Below the pieces are notes generated by a model. That model had not been told where the DNA came from, ran no database searches, and saw only the letters and a program-made list of their open reading frames with translations. Position numbers and translations under genes: made by a program. A DNA stretch of 64,000 nt from Sipunculus nudus (lineage: Eukaryota > Annelida > Sipuncula > Golfingiida > Sipunculidae), in the NCBI GenBank assembly GCA_026874595.1, contig CM049316.1:23955839-24019838 (forward strand), in the 5' to 3' direction. How positions within the stretch are numbered: the first letter of the stretch is position 1; every line of letters starts with the position of its first letter. This document shows, in pieces, positions 1-13,760 of this stretch.

Positions 1-60
1 ATTCAGTTATACATCAATCAGTACCGCGGCTTGGTGTTTCTTGGTTATATTTATCTATCT

Positions 61-1052
61 ATCTACTACTTATAAAATGAATTCGGTTCACATCTGTTCG
101 CAGTGTTCTCTGAAACCGCGTTGTGTACAATACTGTGCCATACATCATTTTGAAGGTTATTATCCCCGCAGTGACATAGGCGATATGAGAATAAATAATT
201 TTTAATGTAAATATAATTTTGAATGATTCTTCCGTTTTTTTACGGACTAGCACGGAGGTCAGACCGAGCACAGCCGAACTGCCTCAGGCAATGCCCGGAA
301 TGCGTGCATCGTGGTCACTCAACCGCAAACACTACTTTGGTTCATATGAATAACGCTTGCTTTCAGTGAGGGATTTGAGCCTGTCTGACCTCATATTTGA
401 ACCAGGCCCTCACCCACGTGCGTGGTCAGTAAAAGAGAAAAACACAAGTTTCTCGCTTTATGAAATGGAGAGTTCAACCCAGGAGGATTAATGACAAAAC
501 CTTATTCAAGGTCCCAATTTCAGGAACAGGGGTGGGGTGGGGTGGGGTTGGATGGGGTGGAGTAGTGTCGGGATTTTAGGCCTCAAATTTGTCTGACACG
601 ATGAAAAAAAAAGGTTAATTGCGGTGGCTGAAAATGGGATACAGACACTTATATTTCTGTTTCTTTCTTCAGGATCAGTTTCCTTGCAACGAATTTAATA
701 AATCTTTCATGTGTTCCTCACATCAACCTAATCTTTATACGTCCAACGATAGAATACAGTCAAATATCATCGAAAACCTGAATGCCCCCACGTCTCTTTC
801 CGGTTCGCAATGTAAACATCATCACTGACCAGGTTTTCAAGGTGAACATACCGGGGTATGAATTTCTTGTCACGAGGACAGCTCCACAAAATAAATGTAA
901 AAATTATTTATACATATCTTAGTGAGACAGTTTTCCACTGAAAACCTATATTTTCTGTTAACTTTAATAAAAAAAAAATAGCCAACATTCTACATCTCAG
1001 TTAATATATCTCCCCAACCCCGGCAATAAGCCTGGTATACCGGGTTTATCAG

Positions 1053-1056
<4 letters not shown>
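61..1056 (+). repeat. Dispersed repeat, copy A (about 1 kb)
   Basis: It aligns by eye with 7150-8336 from cttataaaatgaattcggtt through the GAACAGGGGTGG-type stretch to the end at gtataccgggtttatcagct. Mostly identical blocks are separated by small indels. Copy A lacks about 190 bases present in B near 7975-8200. No long coding frame; probably a decayed non-autonomous element. Confidence 0.75.

Positions 1057-1099
<43 letters not shown>
1053..1099. repeat. (TA)n microsatellite
   Basis: Uninterrupted alternating TA at the end of dispersed repeat copy A. Confidence 0.95.
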
Positions 1100-1102
<3 letters not shown>

Positions 1103-2130
1103 GATCTGGAAGAATCTGCAATTGGCTAAGATCATCCCGATCTGATTCAGTCCGGCCTAGAACCCGATCAGGGTTTAGGCCGCAATGAATTCAGACCTAG
1201 CGTCATTTCGGGCCTCAGACAGTACGACCAGAATACTGGTTGTCAGAGTGCTTTTACATCCAGGTCTGAGGAACGTATTATAAGGCCCCATGAGGATGCA
1301 AATATTTTCGTCATTTTTAACAACGCTTCATGGCCTACGGAACACAGTCAATTGACATAAACCAGACAAATATGAGCATTTTTAGTGTACTTTCTAACAA
1401 CACCAAACATGAGCAAGAAAGGTTCCGTTTTAACTTAGCATACTGGTAAACAGCTCCACGTTTGTTGAATTTCTGACCGCATGATTACAGACATGGCTCG
1501 CACGGGCTACTAGACGCAGCAAACTTGTACGCGATACAGGAAATGATTCATTACGATAAAGACGGTATTTCAGTTTGGATTGTGAGTTCACATGTATTCC
1601 AGAAGCGGATCCAGAGGTGGGGGGGGGGGGGGGGTCCAGGAGGTCCGGATCCGCCCTCCCTTTTTTCACCCGAACAACCTTTATTTAAGGGTTTCAGACA
1701 AACATTTGCGGTGTGGACCCCCCCCCCCCCCTTTCAGGACCTGGGAACCTTTTTTTCAGGTTTTCATTAGTCCTCCTTGGTTGGACACCCCCACCCCTTT
1801 TCTAAATCTTGGATCCGCTACTAATTCTCTTGTGTTAATTTTTATTCGTAGCATAATGTTAAGATTATGGCCTATTTCCCACAATATGAATGCAACATGT
1901 TGGAAGACCACTGTGATGCATTCCTCGATATTGCTTGTATCACAACTCAACCAGCCAAATTATCATTGCCTGCGGAGTCGGGTTGTCACGGCTAATTCCG
2001 ACCAGGATTTGGCCTGGAACAATTGCCAGTCTGGTCTGGACCAATCGGAAAGTGGTCCAGTCTAAATCCCGATCGGGGTTCGGTCTGGACCAAACGGCGA
2101 TTTGTCCAGGTCGGGATCATATATATTTAA
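1098..2130. repeat. Degenerate GATC/GGTCTGGACC-rich repeats flanking MITE copy 1
   Basis: The words cccgatctgg, cccgatcagg, ggtctggacc and gtcgggatc recur at 1098-1260 and again at 1965-2125, on both sides of the MITE. No intact unit could be defined. Confidence 0.45.
1604..1819. mobile_element. hAT-like MITE with G and C runs, copy 1
   Basis: Inverted ends AGCGGATCCA (1604) and TGGATCCGCT (ending 1819) enclose a G run (1620s) and a C run (1718-1731). The interior (cattagtcctccttggttgg) recurs in the copy at 11371. No clear target duplication seen. Confidence 0.6.
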
Positions 2131-5100
2131 ATGTGTCAAGGCCCAGATCCCGTTCAAAGGTCGCATGTCAATATTATTGGTATATAGTATATATAAATGG
2201 GTAAAGGGTTATGATGATTATGATGGTGGTGGTGGTGGGGGGGGGGGGTTGTATAGTGTTTAAAGAGTGACACATTCATGTACGATAAGAAAAATAACCC
2301 CTTTTTGTATATTTTTGACAGATAATAAAGTAGGTATGAAGGAAAGCTCCGACAAAACTTTATTATGATTATTAGAGATCCTATAACGGTAAAGTGGTCA
2401 TGAGATTGGTACATTTTAAGATGCAGTTCCGGCGAATTCATATTGAAGTGCATGTGTGGGTTGTCTAGAAACCTGTGTAATTGGACTGGCCAAAAGTTGT
2501 CTTATTTCAATGTGAATGGTTTTGGTTAACTCAAAGGTGGACTTGATAGACTGATGGTCTTATTAGACAGGATCTACTGTATATAATTATTGACAGCCTA
2601 CCAGGTATAAGCTGGCGGAGACTTTTTGTCTGAGTTTGTAAAATAGGTTACAAATATAACGTGCATGTGCAGTTTCATGTTCCCCATTTTTTTGCAGATG
2701 AAGAAAAAGAAAGTTCATTCACGCATATCCAGACGTGAGCCGGCCGCATGTAGTGTAGACTCGACGGATACAAACATCAAATAAAGCGCCCATAACGATA
2801 CGGATCACATAAAACATAAAATAAAGATAAAAGTCATATGAAAGAAAGCTACGCCGTATACCAGTACTGTATGACGCAGAAAACTTTGTCACTTGCGTGC
2901 AGGTATCAAATGCCTCTTGTGTTTCTCTTTTTATGCATCTTGTTCAGAGAGAAATGACGCAGTTTTGCGGCAACCACTGCACTATATTGTTATACTGTCT
3001 TGTGAAATTATAGATGCACAAAGGAGATTCTGACATGAACCTAGCCGTAAAGGATTTTTGTATTGTTGTCATCTTAGATATAACGAATACCAATTTTTCG
3101 TCGATATAACATACCCGAACACTTCGTGTCATTGGTCGCCATTAGATGTCACTATAGTGGTGGAAACGGCACACTCTAGTACACGTACACCTATCTCACG
3201 TGCTATTTTAAAAACTGTATGAATTTGCCCTGCATGTACTAAACTAATATATACCTGATCTGTACTCTTAAGTACACCATGTCAAATACATAAGTGCATT
3301 GCATTTTATGCTCTGTAGAAATTCCATACAAGTACTAGATCCCGGAACAGAACAGACATATATATGCAAGCCAGGGGCGCTGTAATGCAGACGGCCGGCC
3401 GCCGTCTGTCACATGCAGCGTTGACGCTAAATGCTGGGTTATGTTTATTATTTACGGCCAGGATATATGATTAAACGACGCTTCAATCAGAAGATTTTGG
3501 GCTTTTGGTAGAAGCGTGACCGCGCTTAGAGCGTACTTGCACCAGATCCAAAGGCTTGACTTATATTTGTCTATACAAAATCCGGCGTCAACAGTGCGGG
3601 CCACCTTAAATGTGACCAACATTATTATATTGTATTGCTACAGTATAGGGATCTTTCGCCAGCGATTAACTCACCAAAGGTGGTAACACCAGTCGGGGCA
3701 CCTACCTTTAGCCGCACATTATTACGCTATTATACATTATTTTCCGTGAACTTTTATGTTATATCTGTAAAAGGTTTGGGTCCAGAGGTTTAACCGTTTA
3801 GACTGAGAACAAATGTTGAACATATACACAACTTTCATATATATAAACATTGTATATAGTTTGTCTCATGCATTTGCCGAAGAAGCGAGCTGTAATCTTC
3901 TTCTATATATTAAAAGCGTACTCTTTTTAAGTCAATGGGTTTCGATACAACCGTATGTACAGCCGTATGATAATGTGACCCTCGATATTTTGTAACCAGA
4001 ACGTGAAACATGATATGACAGCCTTGGACTACATGACGCCGACTCCATAAAGGTACTAAGTGGTACTATATTGAGTCTCTTGTCACAATTTTGTATTATC
4101 TTCCGCTATCAGTCTTTTTTTCCTGAATTCAAAAGTTTCCAAGCAAAACCACCCTGCTTACTGGTACAGTCTCTATTTTTCCATGTTATATTTTATTGTT
4201 TTTGGTGCTGTGTGTTGATATGTACAAATCAAATTTTCCTATTAGCAAGAAAGAAGATGTACCAGACATGAATCACAAATTTACCAAAGTTATGATATAA
4301 GTGTAGGACGCTGTTTATGTTTTATTATTAGCAACTGCATGATCTCGCCCGGTGAGAGTTTGTCTCTACCGTGATTATAGGTGAAAGGAAATATTTTCAG
4401 AACGAACTCTTGGCAGATACTTTTATATTTTCATGAAAGATAACTGTATTTCAGGTAAACCTATATATGGAGTTTATATATCTAGTAGATGATGGCCACT
4501 TTTAACGTCGTGTCATATACGCAGAACGATGATACGGCTATATAACGCAGAGGTAACAATGAGGTATGTTTACTCAACTCTGACGTCAGCTGTAGCGCGG
4601 TCCCTGCTCAAGTATGAGTAAAGAATGTGTATTTGTTTCTTTAATGACAACAGACACGCAGTAATTACAGGACCGATAGAATCGCTGTTTTTTATTTACC
4701 TTCAACTTCTTCTATCAAACCCCATTTATCTTAGTGTGGAAGCAGCTTTATTTATTAATTTTTTTTCAAAGAATACAAAGTATTATTGTCGCAGTGTCAG
4801 GACTGTTAATTATATGCAAACAACAAAGTACAAATGGTGGATTGATAGAAGTCTCCATGCAGAGTAACGTTTGTCCAACCTTTGTTGGGTTTTGTTAATT
4901 ACTGACGGGCCTGGAGGTTATCACAGCTATAGTGAGCAAGTTTTCTACCCACAATCCCCATATGACGGTTTTCCCACACCCACGTGTCCACATTGCTTTT
5001 CTCGACGAATTTCCCACGATATAGAAAGAATGCGTGATGTTTATGAAGTTAGGTGGGGACCGGTGATTTGATATACCGGACCTAAGACTTTTCCGGTCTG

Positions 5101-7149
5101 AATGGGTGTAAAATAATATTATACACCGACTTCCCGGTTCTTAGTTCAAGATCTCACATATACATCGGTGTCCGTATTGTGATGATGTCAACATGTCAAT
5201 AAAAGTTTAATATTGTCTCTTAAGGTCGGTTGGTTTTCTGCCATGCAGAAATGTCTTTCTGCCGGGCAGAAATGGCAGATTTAATTATCCAAATATATTA
5301 TATTTGAACAAGAGATAGTAATCGTAATAAATCAAAAGCTGCCTTTAAGACAAACATTTATTAATATATTAAAAAATCATAGTCATTTTATTCATTTTAG
5401 TCAATGGGAATAATGATGTAACAGACCCTATTTCCAGTAGCGCTCTCCTAAGGCTCGGCAAGTTAGGGGACAGGGTGGGGAAAAAACCGAGTCTAGTGGT
5501 TACTATTGACGAGAGTGATGTGGAAAGATCACGTGCTCTTTCACGCAAGACAAAATGCTGACTATATGATTGTGCTAACACACTGAGAGCCTCTGATTTT
5601 TGGCACAGGAACCTTGCTTAAGTTTAGCTTATTGTTGACTGAGTGATCAGTGAAGCCCCCCCCCCCCCCCCCCCCCCCCCCTATAGTTTAGGTTTCTCAG
5701 GCCTTCTTCAGGCAGTACCTCCTCCCCCCCAAGTAATTATTAACATATTCTGTCACAAATTTATACATCTTATTCTTTTTCATTACTGGTATTTGTCATA
5801 TACTACAATAATACAGTATAGGTGTGTGGGTGTAGGAATGTAAAAAAGGGACTACTCCGTGATTAATATATGTTTGTGACTCTGTTAAGTAAACGAAACA
5901 CGGGACTGTTACAAGTGTTTTTACTCACCTGTATAAATATGTATATGTGTGTGTATGAACGTGCTGTCATATACATGTGCACATACCTGTGCCTGTCTGT
6001 CGCAGTGGAAACACCTTGCTACAGTTGCTGGGCAGTTTACCTGTAAACTCCTCTCGCCAAGAGATTCACATGTAATCTTTGAGTGAGGTTTTATGATCAC
6101 ACGGATCAGCGTACCGGGTAGGTGGTTTATCCTGTACACCTGGTCCGGGGCACACCTTGTGTACGTACTACGTAGCACGTGCTTACGACGAGCCAGGTAA
6201 CACACACATGGTCTGTATAACAGCACCTCAAGCTAACAAAACACGTATCAGTGACTTACCTCTGTAAGCTTGTGGTTGTACCGCTAGCACAAGGCGTCCG
6301 TACCGGCAACTTGTATCAAAACCGTATCTGACCCGGTGTGTTGGTAAATATGCCGTGTTTGTTGAGTGTGGCCAGGCCGCTGTTTTCCGTGTATATGCGT
6401 GTCAGGCTCTGGACATACTTAACAACTCTACCGTGCAATTCGTTCCTCAGGGGCTGTCACTGTGACCATGAACCAACGCCAGACGCAAAAGAGACGCGCA
6501 CAACGGTCAGAGGGGTCAAACACCCATAACCCTACTATCCGTGTACACCTCAAATAGACAACATGGGCACTGTGTTCAGTGACGACACAGAATACTCCCA
6601 GACACTATAAACTGGACTGTCTTGGGGTTCCACTCGACGCAGTGATTTGTGTCGATGTAAACGTGGTTACGCTGAGCCCCTTTATGTGCACATACCTTGC
6701 ACCTGTCCAAGCCGGCGACGTGATTGATCATTTACCATGTAGCGCCGCCTGCTGGATAATATAGTAACTAATCAAGGTACGCTGTGGGCTAGATCTATTC
6801 TTCACTAACTTTGTAATGGTTAACACTCTGTCCATTTAAAAATATATCTACCCAGTTTCCGGCACATTTCTGATATTTTCCTAGCTCCTTGGAAAATTCA
6901 CTACTTAATTATAAGCCATAGAAATGTACAAAATCGACTTAAGCCAGTGCAGCGACCTACCGCAGTATGTGAATTTATAATCTTGTTAGGTCGTTCTATA
7001 ATTTTATTTGTCAGTAAATATTTGTTAAATATTTGCGTAGCTGAAACATGAATTTGTGTTGTTATTGGAAAGTAAGTTAACCGAAATGTGTTCCTGTGGC
7101 TTCTTGAGCAATTGTAAGACTTTTTATAAAGTCGTTGCCGGAAACCACA
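2130..7149. other. Gene-poor stretch
   Basis: Only short frames without family resemblance or convincing splice borders. It includes a poly-C tract (5657-5682). 4060-4440 shows patchy similarity to 22470-22890 (aaagtttccaagcaaaac, tctcgcccgg, ttggcagatac). Confidence 0.6.
5657..5682. repeat. Poly-C homopolymer
   Basis: About 26 consecutive Cs; likely slippage-prone. Confidence 0.95.
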
Positions 7150-8336
7150 TCTAATACTTATAAAAGGAATTCAGTTCACGTTTGTTCGCAATGTTCTCTA
7201 AAACCGCGCTGTGTACAATATTGTGCCATACATCATTTTAAAGGTTATTATCCCCGCAGTGACATAGGCGATATGAAAATAAATAATTTTTAATATACAT
7301 ATAATTTTGAGTGATTTTTCCGGTTTATTACCGAGCACAGCCGAACTGCCTTCGGCAATCACCGGAATGCGTGCATCGTGGTCACTTAACCTCTAACACT
7401 AAGGACTATTGTTCATATGAATAACGCTTGCTATCAATGAGGGATTTGACCCACGTGCGTGGTCAGTAAAAGAGGTTTTCTCGCTTATGAAATGGAGAGT
7501 TCAACCCAGGAGGATTAATGACAAAACCTAATTCAAGGTCCCAATTTCAGGAACAGACTAGGGGTGTGGTGGGATGGGGTGGAATGCAGTCTGGGGTTTC
7601 AGGCCTCAAAATTTGTCTGATACCATGAAAAAAAAAAACATTGCGGCGGTTGAAAATGAATACGGACCCTCTGCATGGAGTCCCGTTGGGTCCGCTTCTG
7701 CTACTTACGAGGTATGCATATTTCTGTTTCTTTCTTCAGGAACAGTTTCCTTGCAACGTACATTTAATAAATCTTTCATGTGTTCCTTACATCAACCTAA
7801 TCTTTATACGTCCACCGATAGAATCCAGTCAAATATCATCGAAAACCTGAATGCCCCCACGTCTCATTCCGGTTTGCAATGTCAACACCATCACTGGCCA
7901 GGTCATCAATTAAGGTAAACATACCGGGGTATAAATTTCTTGCCACGAGGACAGAACCACAAAATAAATGTTAAAAATATTGGAGCGACTACAGGATCAC
8001 TCACGCACTGTCTCAACCAGATTATGAGTTTATACGGACGGAACGTATGATGTTAAGGATTCATGTAATTTAAATGTGAGTGGCAAAATTAAGATACAAG
8101 CAGCTGTACATAGAAACGTTTTCTGTTCACAGAAGTGTTGTGCCTCAGAGAGGTGCGTGAGTTATTCTGCAGTCGTGCCAAAACGTTCATACATACATTA
8201 TAGAGACTGTTTCCCACTGAAAACCTATATTTTCTGTTAACTTTAAGAATAAAAAAAATGAGCCAACATTTCACACCTCAGTTAATAAATCTCCCCAATC
8301 CCGGTAATAAGCCCGGTATACCGGGTCTATCAGCTA
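7150..8336 (+). repeat. Dispersed repeat, copy B
   Basis: Same orientation as copy A, about 7.1 kb away. It shares the blocks gttctctaaaaccgcg, aataaatctttcatgtgttc and cactgaaaacctatattttc, and ends cggtataccgggtctatcag. The extra internal segment (about 7975-8200) is either an insertion here or a deletion in A. Confidence 0.75.
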
Positions 8337-8519
8337 GTTTGTTATATACTTCAATCACCATATTTGTGGTCCCAATGTGGTCCCAATTAAATAATAGTAT
8401 AATAGTACAATGGGCAAGATTCATAAAAAAAATAAAGGACTCAGAAATGTCATAATGTCATATGTTGAGAATAAAGCGTTTGTACAACAGTACTACAGGG
8501 CCGCAGCCTGAGCAAAGTC

Positions 8520-8543
8520 GGGGGGGGGGGGGGGGGGGGGGGG
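8520..8543. repeat. Poly-G homopolymer
   Basis: About 24 consecutive Gs. Confidence 0.95.
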
Positions 8544-9124
8544 AGTAACTGCTTTGTCAGAGCGAAGCATAACGAGGGGCGTAGCCAATGATATGAACCA
8601 CCTGATATTGAATATTTTTTTATTGTTTTCACCGACTGGCTTGAAGAAAATGGGAGATAATTGACTTTCAGTCATGCATAGATCACTAAAATTGCTTTCC
8701 TCCTTTTTCTACATAGACTGCCTGAGCAACGCAAAATGGCACCACCTTTTAGTTGTGAAGCGTGTGCGTTTGTATACCGTTTGGAAACTGTGCGTCCATT
8801 GTGTGCAGCACTGTTTCCTCGTGTGGTGTACCCGAAAATAGGATTTTTTACTCCCGTACTTTGGAGATTAATTTTAACCCCCTCCCTTTACGGCGTAGTA
8901 CTCAACAACAGGGGGTACGCCGCTCCAGTCAAAAAGTACGCCACATCAGGTATTTTCGTAAGCCGGAATAGGATTCGCAGGCGAGCGCACACACACACGC
9001 GTTCGCACACACACGCATATTAGAAGTGAAATGATGGATAATAATGTAAAATGCGTGCCCTACTGAGATCACAATTTAATGGGGGGAAAACATGCAAAAA
9101 CTATTTAAACGTTTACTGGCTCGA

Positions 9125-9180
9125 ATCAAGAGCTAGGGGGGTTTTGGGGGTCGAGATCCGCCCCCGCTCCCTACCAGAAT
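9125..9180. mobile_element. Fragment of G-run MITE family
   Basis: Short stretch with aggggggttttgggggtcg then GATCCGCCCCCGC, matching one end of the hAT-like family. The other end is missing. Confidence 0.35.
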
Positions 9181-9771
9181 TAAAATTAATTCCAGCCTAT
9201 CGTGACTTGTGAATTATGTGACAAAGATTGCTTCAGGAAAAATACTTAAACACACTATACTCCGTACTATTTGAAATTATTGGATGCTGGGTTATAGATT
9301 TAATTATGCCTAGTATAACTAACCCGACCTCTGCTTTTTAAGTTGACAGCTAGACTGCATGCCCGTCCTACACTCGTCTTCCTAAATCATTATTAAGTGT
9401 GCCGTGAAAATCAGAAGGATAGAATAAGAGCTTGCACATTGTATTTACTACACACAAACACACACACCCACGCGTATATGTGTACAAGAGAGGACCTTGC
9501 TTTCACACTACACCTCCGGGGACGAACAGTTCTGCTAGAGGCAGCAAGAAGAGCTCTTGAGATCCTAAACACTTAGGGTACGCATGTTTCCTCGCACACT
9601 TTTTTTTAAGAAAAAGGCTGGTTAGACATGAGAACGACGTGTTGACTCAGCGCATAACTTGCGAGGAAAACCTGCGAGGACTTTCAGTTTATGTCATGTC
9701 TTCGTGTCATAGAGAGGACCTACTAATCAGCATATCAAGCACGCTTGTGTTAAACATATTTATTTATAACA

Positions 9772-9772
<1 letters not shown>

Positions 9773-9818
<46 letters not shown>
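9773..9818. repeat. (TA)n microsatellite
   Basis: Uninterrupted TA alternation. Confidence 0.95.
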
Positions 9819-9821
<3 letters not shown>

Positions 9822-11370
9822 ACACAACATTATATAAGACATCACGGTACAAGTAAAAGTACATAAAGTATGTGAAGATATAATATGTTTAGATAAATGT
9901 TGTATTTCTATGTAAATTCATAATCTTCATCAAAATGAAACAAGACACAAGCAATACGATTAGAAAGCAATCAATGAATAATATAATGATGTAACATGCT
10001 CTCTCATTACAATAAGTACAAAGCAAAAAAAAAAAAAAAAAACACGATAAACATATTTTCACATATTTACACTGGATGGGAAGATTAACTATTTTTATCA
10101 TGTGAAACGTTTTGTGTCTACTATAAACTCTTTTTTGTTTCCTGTTTATTCCTGGTAATATAAGGTTCTAATTCTAACTTCTCACGATCTAAATAAAATT
10201 TAATACCGCTAAACAGGTTGGTTAACCAGTTTAAACATATTATCGAGCAACCAGCACAAACTTTTCTAACCATCTTGCAAAGCTCTCAATGGATGGCGCT
10301 GTCACATACACACAAAACAAATTTCAAGCAAAACGTTCTTTCTGAGGACTTGCAAGAAACTTCCCCAGCATAGTTTTCCCGGCTTTTTAAATGCTTTAAA
10401 AATGTTTTGACAGTATTTCGTTTGCGAGGACCCATGTGTAAGTCCTGACAAGAAGAAAAAGTCCTTAAAAAGCATTAATACAGAAAAATAGCTTTCCGCT
10501 AAAGATGCATCCTTAAATCATTGCACACTTTCAGTCACACTTCGCTAATTATAAAAGTGATTCCTATTAAAATTTCAGTCACACTTCGCTCTGTGTAAAA
10601 GTGTTTCTGCCATCTTACATGCCATCCTACATGCACACTTGCATGCCAAAAGAACTGATAGTTTTTTATAGTAACGCTGTTATACTAGTATATCAGAAAC
10701 ACGACTGTGACCTTATAGGGTCATATAGGATAAGAGGGCCTAAATGCCGGAAAGTATAAGAAATTATAGACCATTTTTATAGGAAAATAAAGTGAGTGGA
10801 TTACAACCTGTAAAATATTTCATTTTTTTTCATGCATATTACTACTTATCAGTTTATAATGTGGAAAAAATCCTTTCCAACGGATTGGTACAAATTGAAA
10901 AATGTCTTTCCGTGCACGTGTTTGCCTGTCTGTCAGGCGGAATCCGTTATTATACGACACTTGTATATATATATATATATATATAAATAACCGCATCGCG
11001 ATTGCGATTGTATCAATGTATCTTGATATATCTGTCGACACAATCCTAGCAGTGTCACGGAAAATGTCATTAATTGAATTATCTCATTTTTTTTATGCAC
11101 TCGAGGTTTTAGAATTTGTTGATGTCGCCTAATGTTCCCGTGCCATACCTCTGCTAAAAGGTAATATGTATATATCGTGGTTAGTTGGTAACCTGGGGTG
11201 TCTGTCAGCAACTTTAAACACACGCACGTAAGAGAGCAACGGATTTTCATGAAATTGTGAACTGTAACAATAACATATATCCATCAATCCACAAAATTTT
11301 GTTGATAAAAGGCTGGATTACCCGACCTTGTGGTTTTTTAAAAGAATTCTTTGACATTATAATATAAGAC

Positions 11371-11545
11371 AAAACCGGATTGGGGGGGGGGGGGGGGGTC
11401 CAGAGGGACCGAAACCCTCCCTTTTCAGGAGTTCAAACCAAATATTGTGGCCTGGCCCCTTTCCGGACCATGGGATCTTTCTTCAGAGTTGTCATTAGTC
11501 CTCCTTGGTTGGACCCCTCCTTTTCTTATATCCTAGATCCGCCCC
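11371..11545. mobile_element. hAT-like MITE, copy 2, with target duplication
   Basis: A G run near the left end, the shared interior cattagtcctccttggttgg, and right end GATCCGCCCC. Flanked by TATAAGAC (11363-11370) and TGTAAGAC (11546-11553), 7 of 8 identical. That is the duplication length of hAT transposons. Confidence 0.65.
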
Positions 11546-12354
11546 TGTAAGACGATTTGTCAGATTCAGGGCTAGACTGGTATTAGGGACACACAGCATA
11601 GTCATATGGATCATGGCAGAGATGTACATGCGGTGTCTGAGTGTTGTTTTTCACATAAACAGAAAATATCCTTAATCCAGGACAATAAAAAAATTATCGC
11701 GGCAGCGTTTTAACACAGAAAAAACGGGAGACCCCTGGGCCAGTGGGAAAATGTGCGGGGAAATGAAACAGTTAATTCCCCCCCCCCCCCCAAAATAAAA
11801 GTTATGGTTCTCAGGCACCGGGCGCGTCAATTTTAACCCCCCCCCCCCCCGGCATCAACCATTTTTTTATTTTGATTTTCAATAGAAACTTACGAATTTT
11901 GAGCTCCAGCCGCTCGGACATATCTTTAAAGAAGATAAAATAATACAATCTTGGTAAGATTTCCTTTGTTATGTAGGGCTTTTACCTGTATAGCAATTAT
12001 GCTATGATTATGCTTTTGCCTGTTCATATGACATTTTTATCGAAACATACAAAAAATGGTAAAAAAAATCATCCTCGCGCATTGATTTCTAAAAAAAATT
12101 GCCTGAAACCGAACCTCTTTTTTTCTGGCCTTATTACTATTATGTAAACCCCTAACTGGTAAAAAAAGGCTGGAAATATCCCTCAACATTAAACTTTCTC
12201 CCTCTCTCATTGTTTTGATATTTGCGTACATGCGCCATTCATGGTCAAAACAAGATACATTGTATCCTGCTAACTTGTAAATCTGCCAACAGATGGCAGC
12301 TGAAGTGTCAGAAGAAAATTGGATTTTAGTCTGGCTTGAACATGTGTCGTAACC

Positions 12355-12645
12355 TCCTCAGGAAAGGCATGCGCTCATTCCCGTTCGCGTGTTTGTGTGT
12401 GCATTTGTGTGGGTGTTATTTCACAACATATTCTCATGCAAACCTGGACGGAATCTCATAAAATTTTTAGGGCATTTGGGAATGGTCTAATGGAGATTCG
12501 ATCAGGTTTTGTTGTGGATCCGACACATGGTCCGGATCCAGGAATATTAAAAAACGAAGAGTCACTTATGCACAAATGAGCCTGGGGATATGGGTCGAAT
12601 AAGTGCACGGCGGAGGCTTGCGTTCATTAGAATGCCGATTTCTAG
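12355..12645 (+). repeat. Dispersed repeat family R, copy R1
   Basis: Core words aaacctggacggaatctcat, ggcatttgggaatggtc, ggtccggatccagg, gtcgaataagtgcacggcgg and aggcttgcgttcattag recur at 39105, 44860, 45465 (inverted) and 59380 (inverted). No frame is conserved. Confidence 0.6.
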
Positions 12646-13632
12646 TTATACTGTTAAAAATCAAGGATACTGGTAGGTTTAAATTAAGTTTAGAAAATAT
12701 CTATCAAATCAGCTTTTACTCTGATTGATAACTTTACGTATTTTGGAGAGAATCATTTGCGCCTTGTTAGTTGTCATATAACGTGTACTTGCTTTTGTTA
12801 TACTCTGTTCCAACAACATGTTCTTTTCCCAAAAGTATATAAATTTTTTTTAGATTTCATCGAAAGCTCCCCGTGGAAGTGATGACCTTGATTGCAAGAA
12901 TTTTAAAGTAAACATGCAGCTATGTTTCACAATTTTTTGGACTCTTTCCAATTATCTGACAGACAAGATGTGTCCTATGTATGAGTAGCCTTCTTTATTA
13001 TGGTGGTAATATTTTAAAAGTGCTTACTTGACAACTTGGCATCATCTAGTAAGCAGCTGTCAAATGCATGCAGGTGATCAATGATTTGATTTAAAAATGT
13101 GTCTCATACTTTAAAATAATTCTGTTTATTAAATATTGTATAAAGTAGGTGTGTATTTCCCTTTTTATTCGGTTTTAACACGAATCAAGATGGAAGGCAT
13201 GTTGCAAATGGACTTAAACCGGACCTCTAACATACAGATGAACTCATTATCGTACTTGCTTTGGCTGTTCTCTCATTAAGACGATGATGGTACGTTTAAA
13301 TAATTAGTAGAATAAGCTCATAAACAAATGTTTTAATACACCAGACGGCCAAATCTAAAATAAAAAGATAAGCATTATCAATTAGCTAACAGTATTTTCT
13401 GGATATTTACAGATTGGAAATTCGAACAAATCGCAAAGACATGTGGTATCCTCTCTCGAAATTCTCCAATCTTTGACTCATCTATTCTCTTAACTTTTCC
13501 CTATAATCAGTTCTGCGGTTCCTCGCATTTGTTAACACGTTTATTAAAGTCTTGTTCCTGGACAGACCAGGTGGACTTTAGTCTTCGGGGCGGGTTTTCC
13601 ATGTACCGTGTTCATCCAATGGATACACTGGC

Positions 13633-13760
13633 GTAGTTTCTGATAGATGGCGCTGCAATAGATCCGTCGAGAAAATTTCCAAATGATACCAGATTCCTCG
13701 TGATTTATGGGAAGATACGGAACATGGCCCCTTAGGGCACATTTAGCATCGTTTCCGACA
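13633..13760 (+). repeat. Dispersed repeat, TTAGGGCACATTTAGCATCG type
   Basis: Begins gtagtttctgatagatggcg and ends cacatttagcatcgtttcc. Related stretches lie at 48770-48805 and 50778-50890, the last two inside and just after the GT61 gene. Confidence 0.5.

Noticed and set aside
4871-5071. A 66-codon frame with CPHC and coding-like composition
   Set aside because: No ATG, no convincing acceptor, no second zinc-binding pair and no family resemblance.
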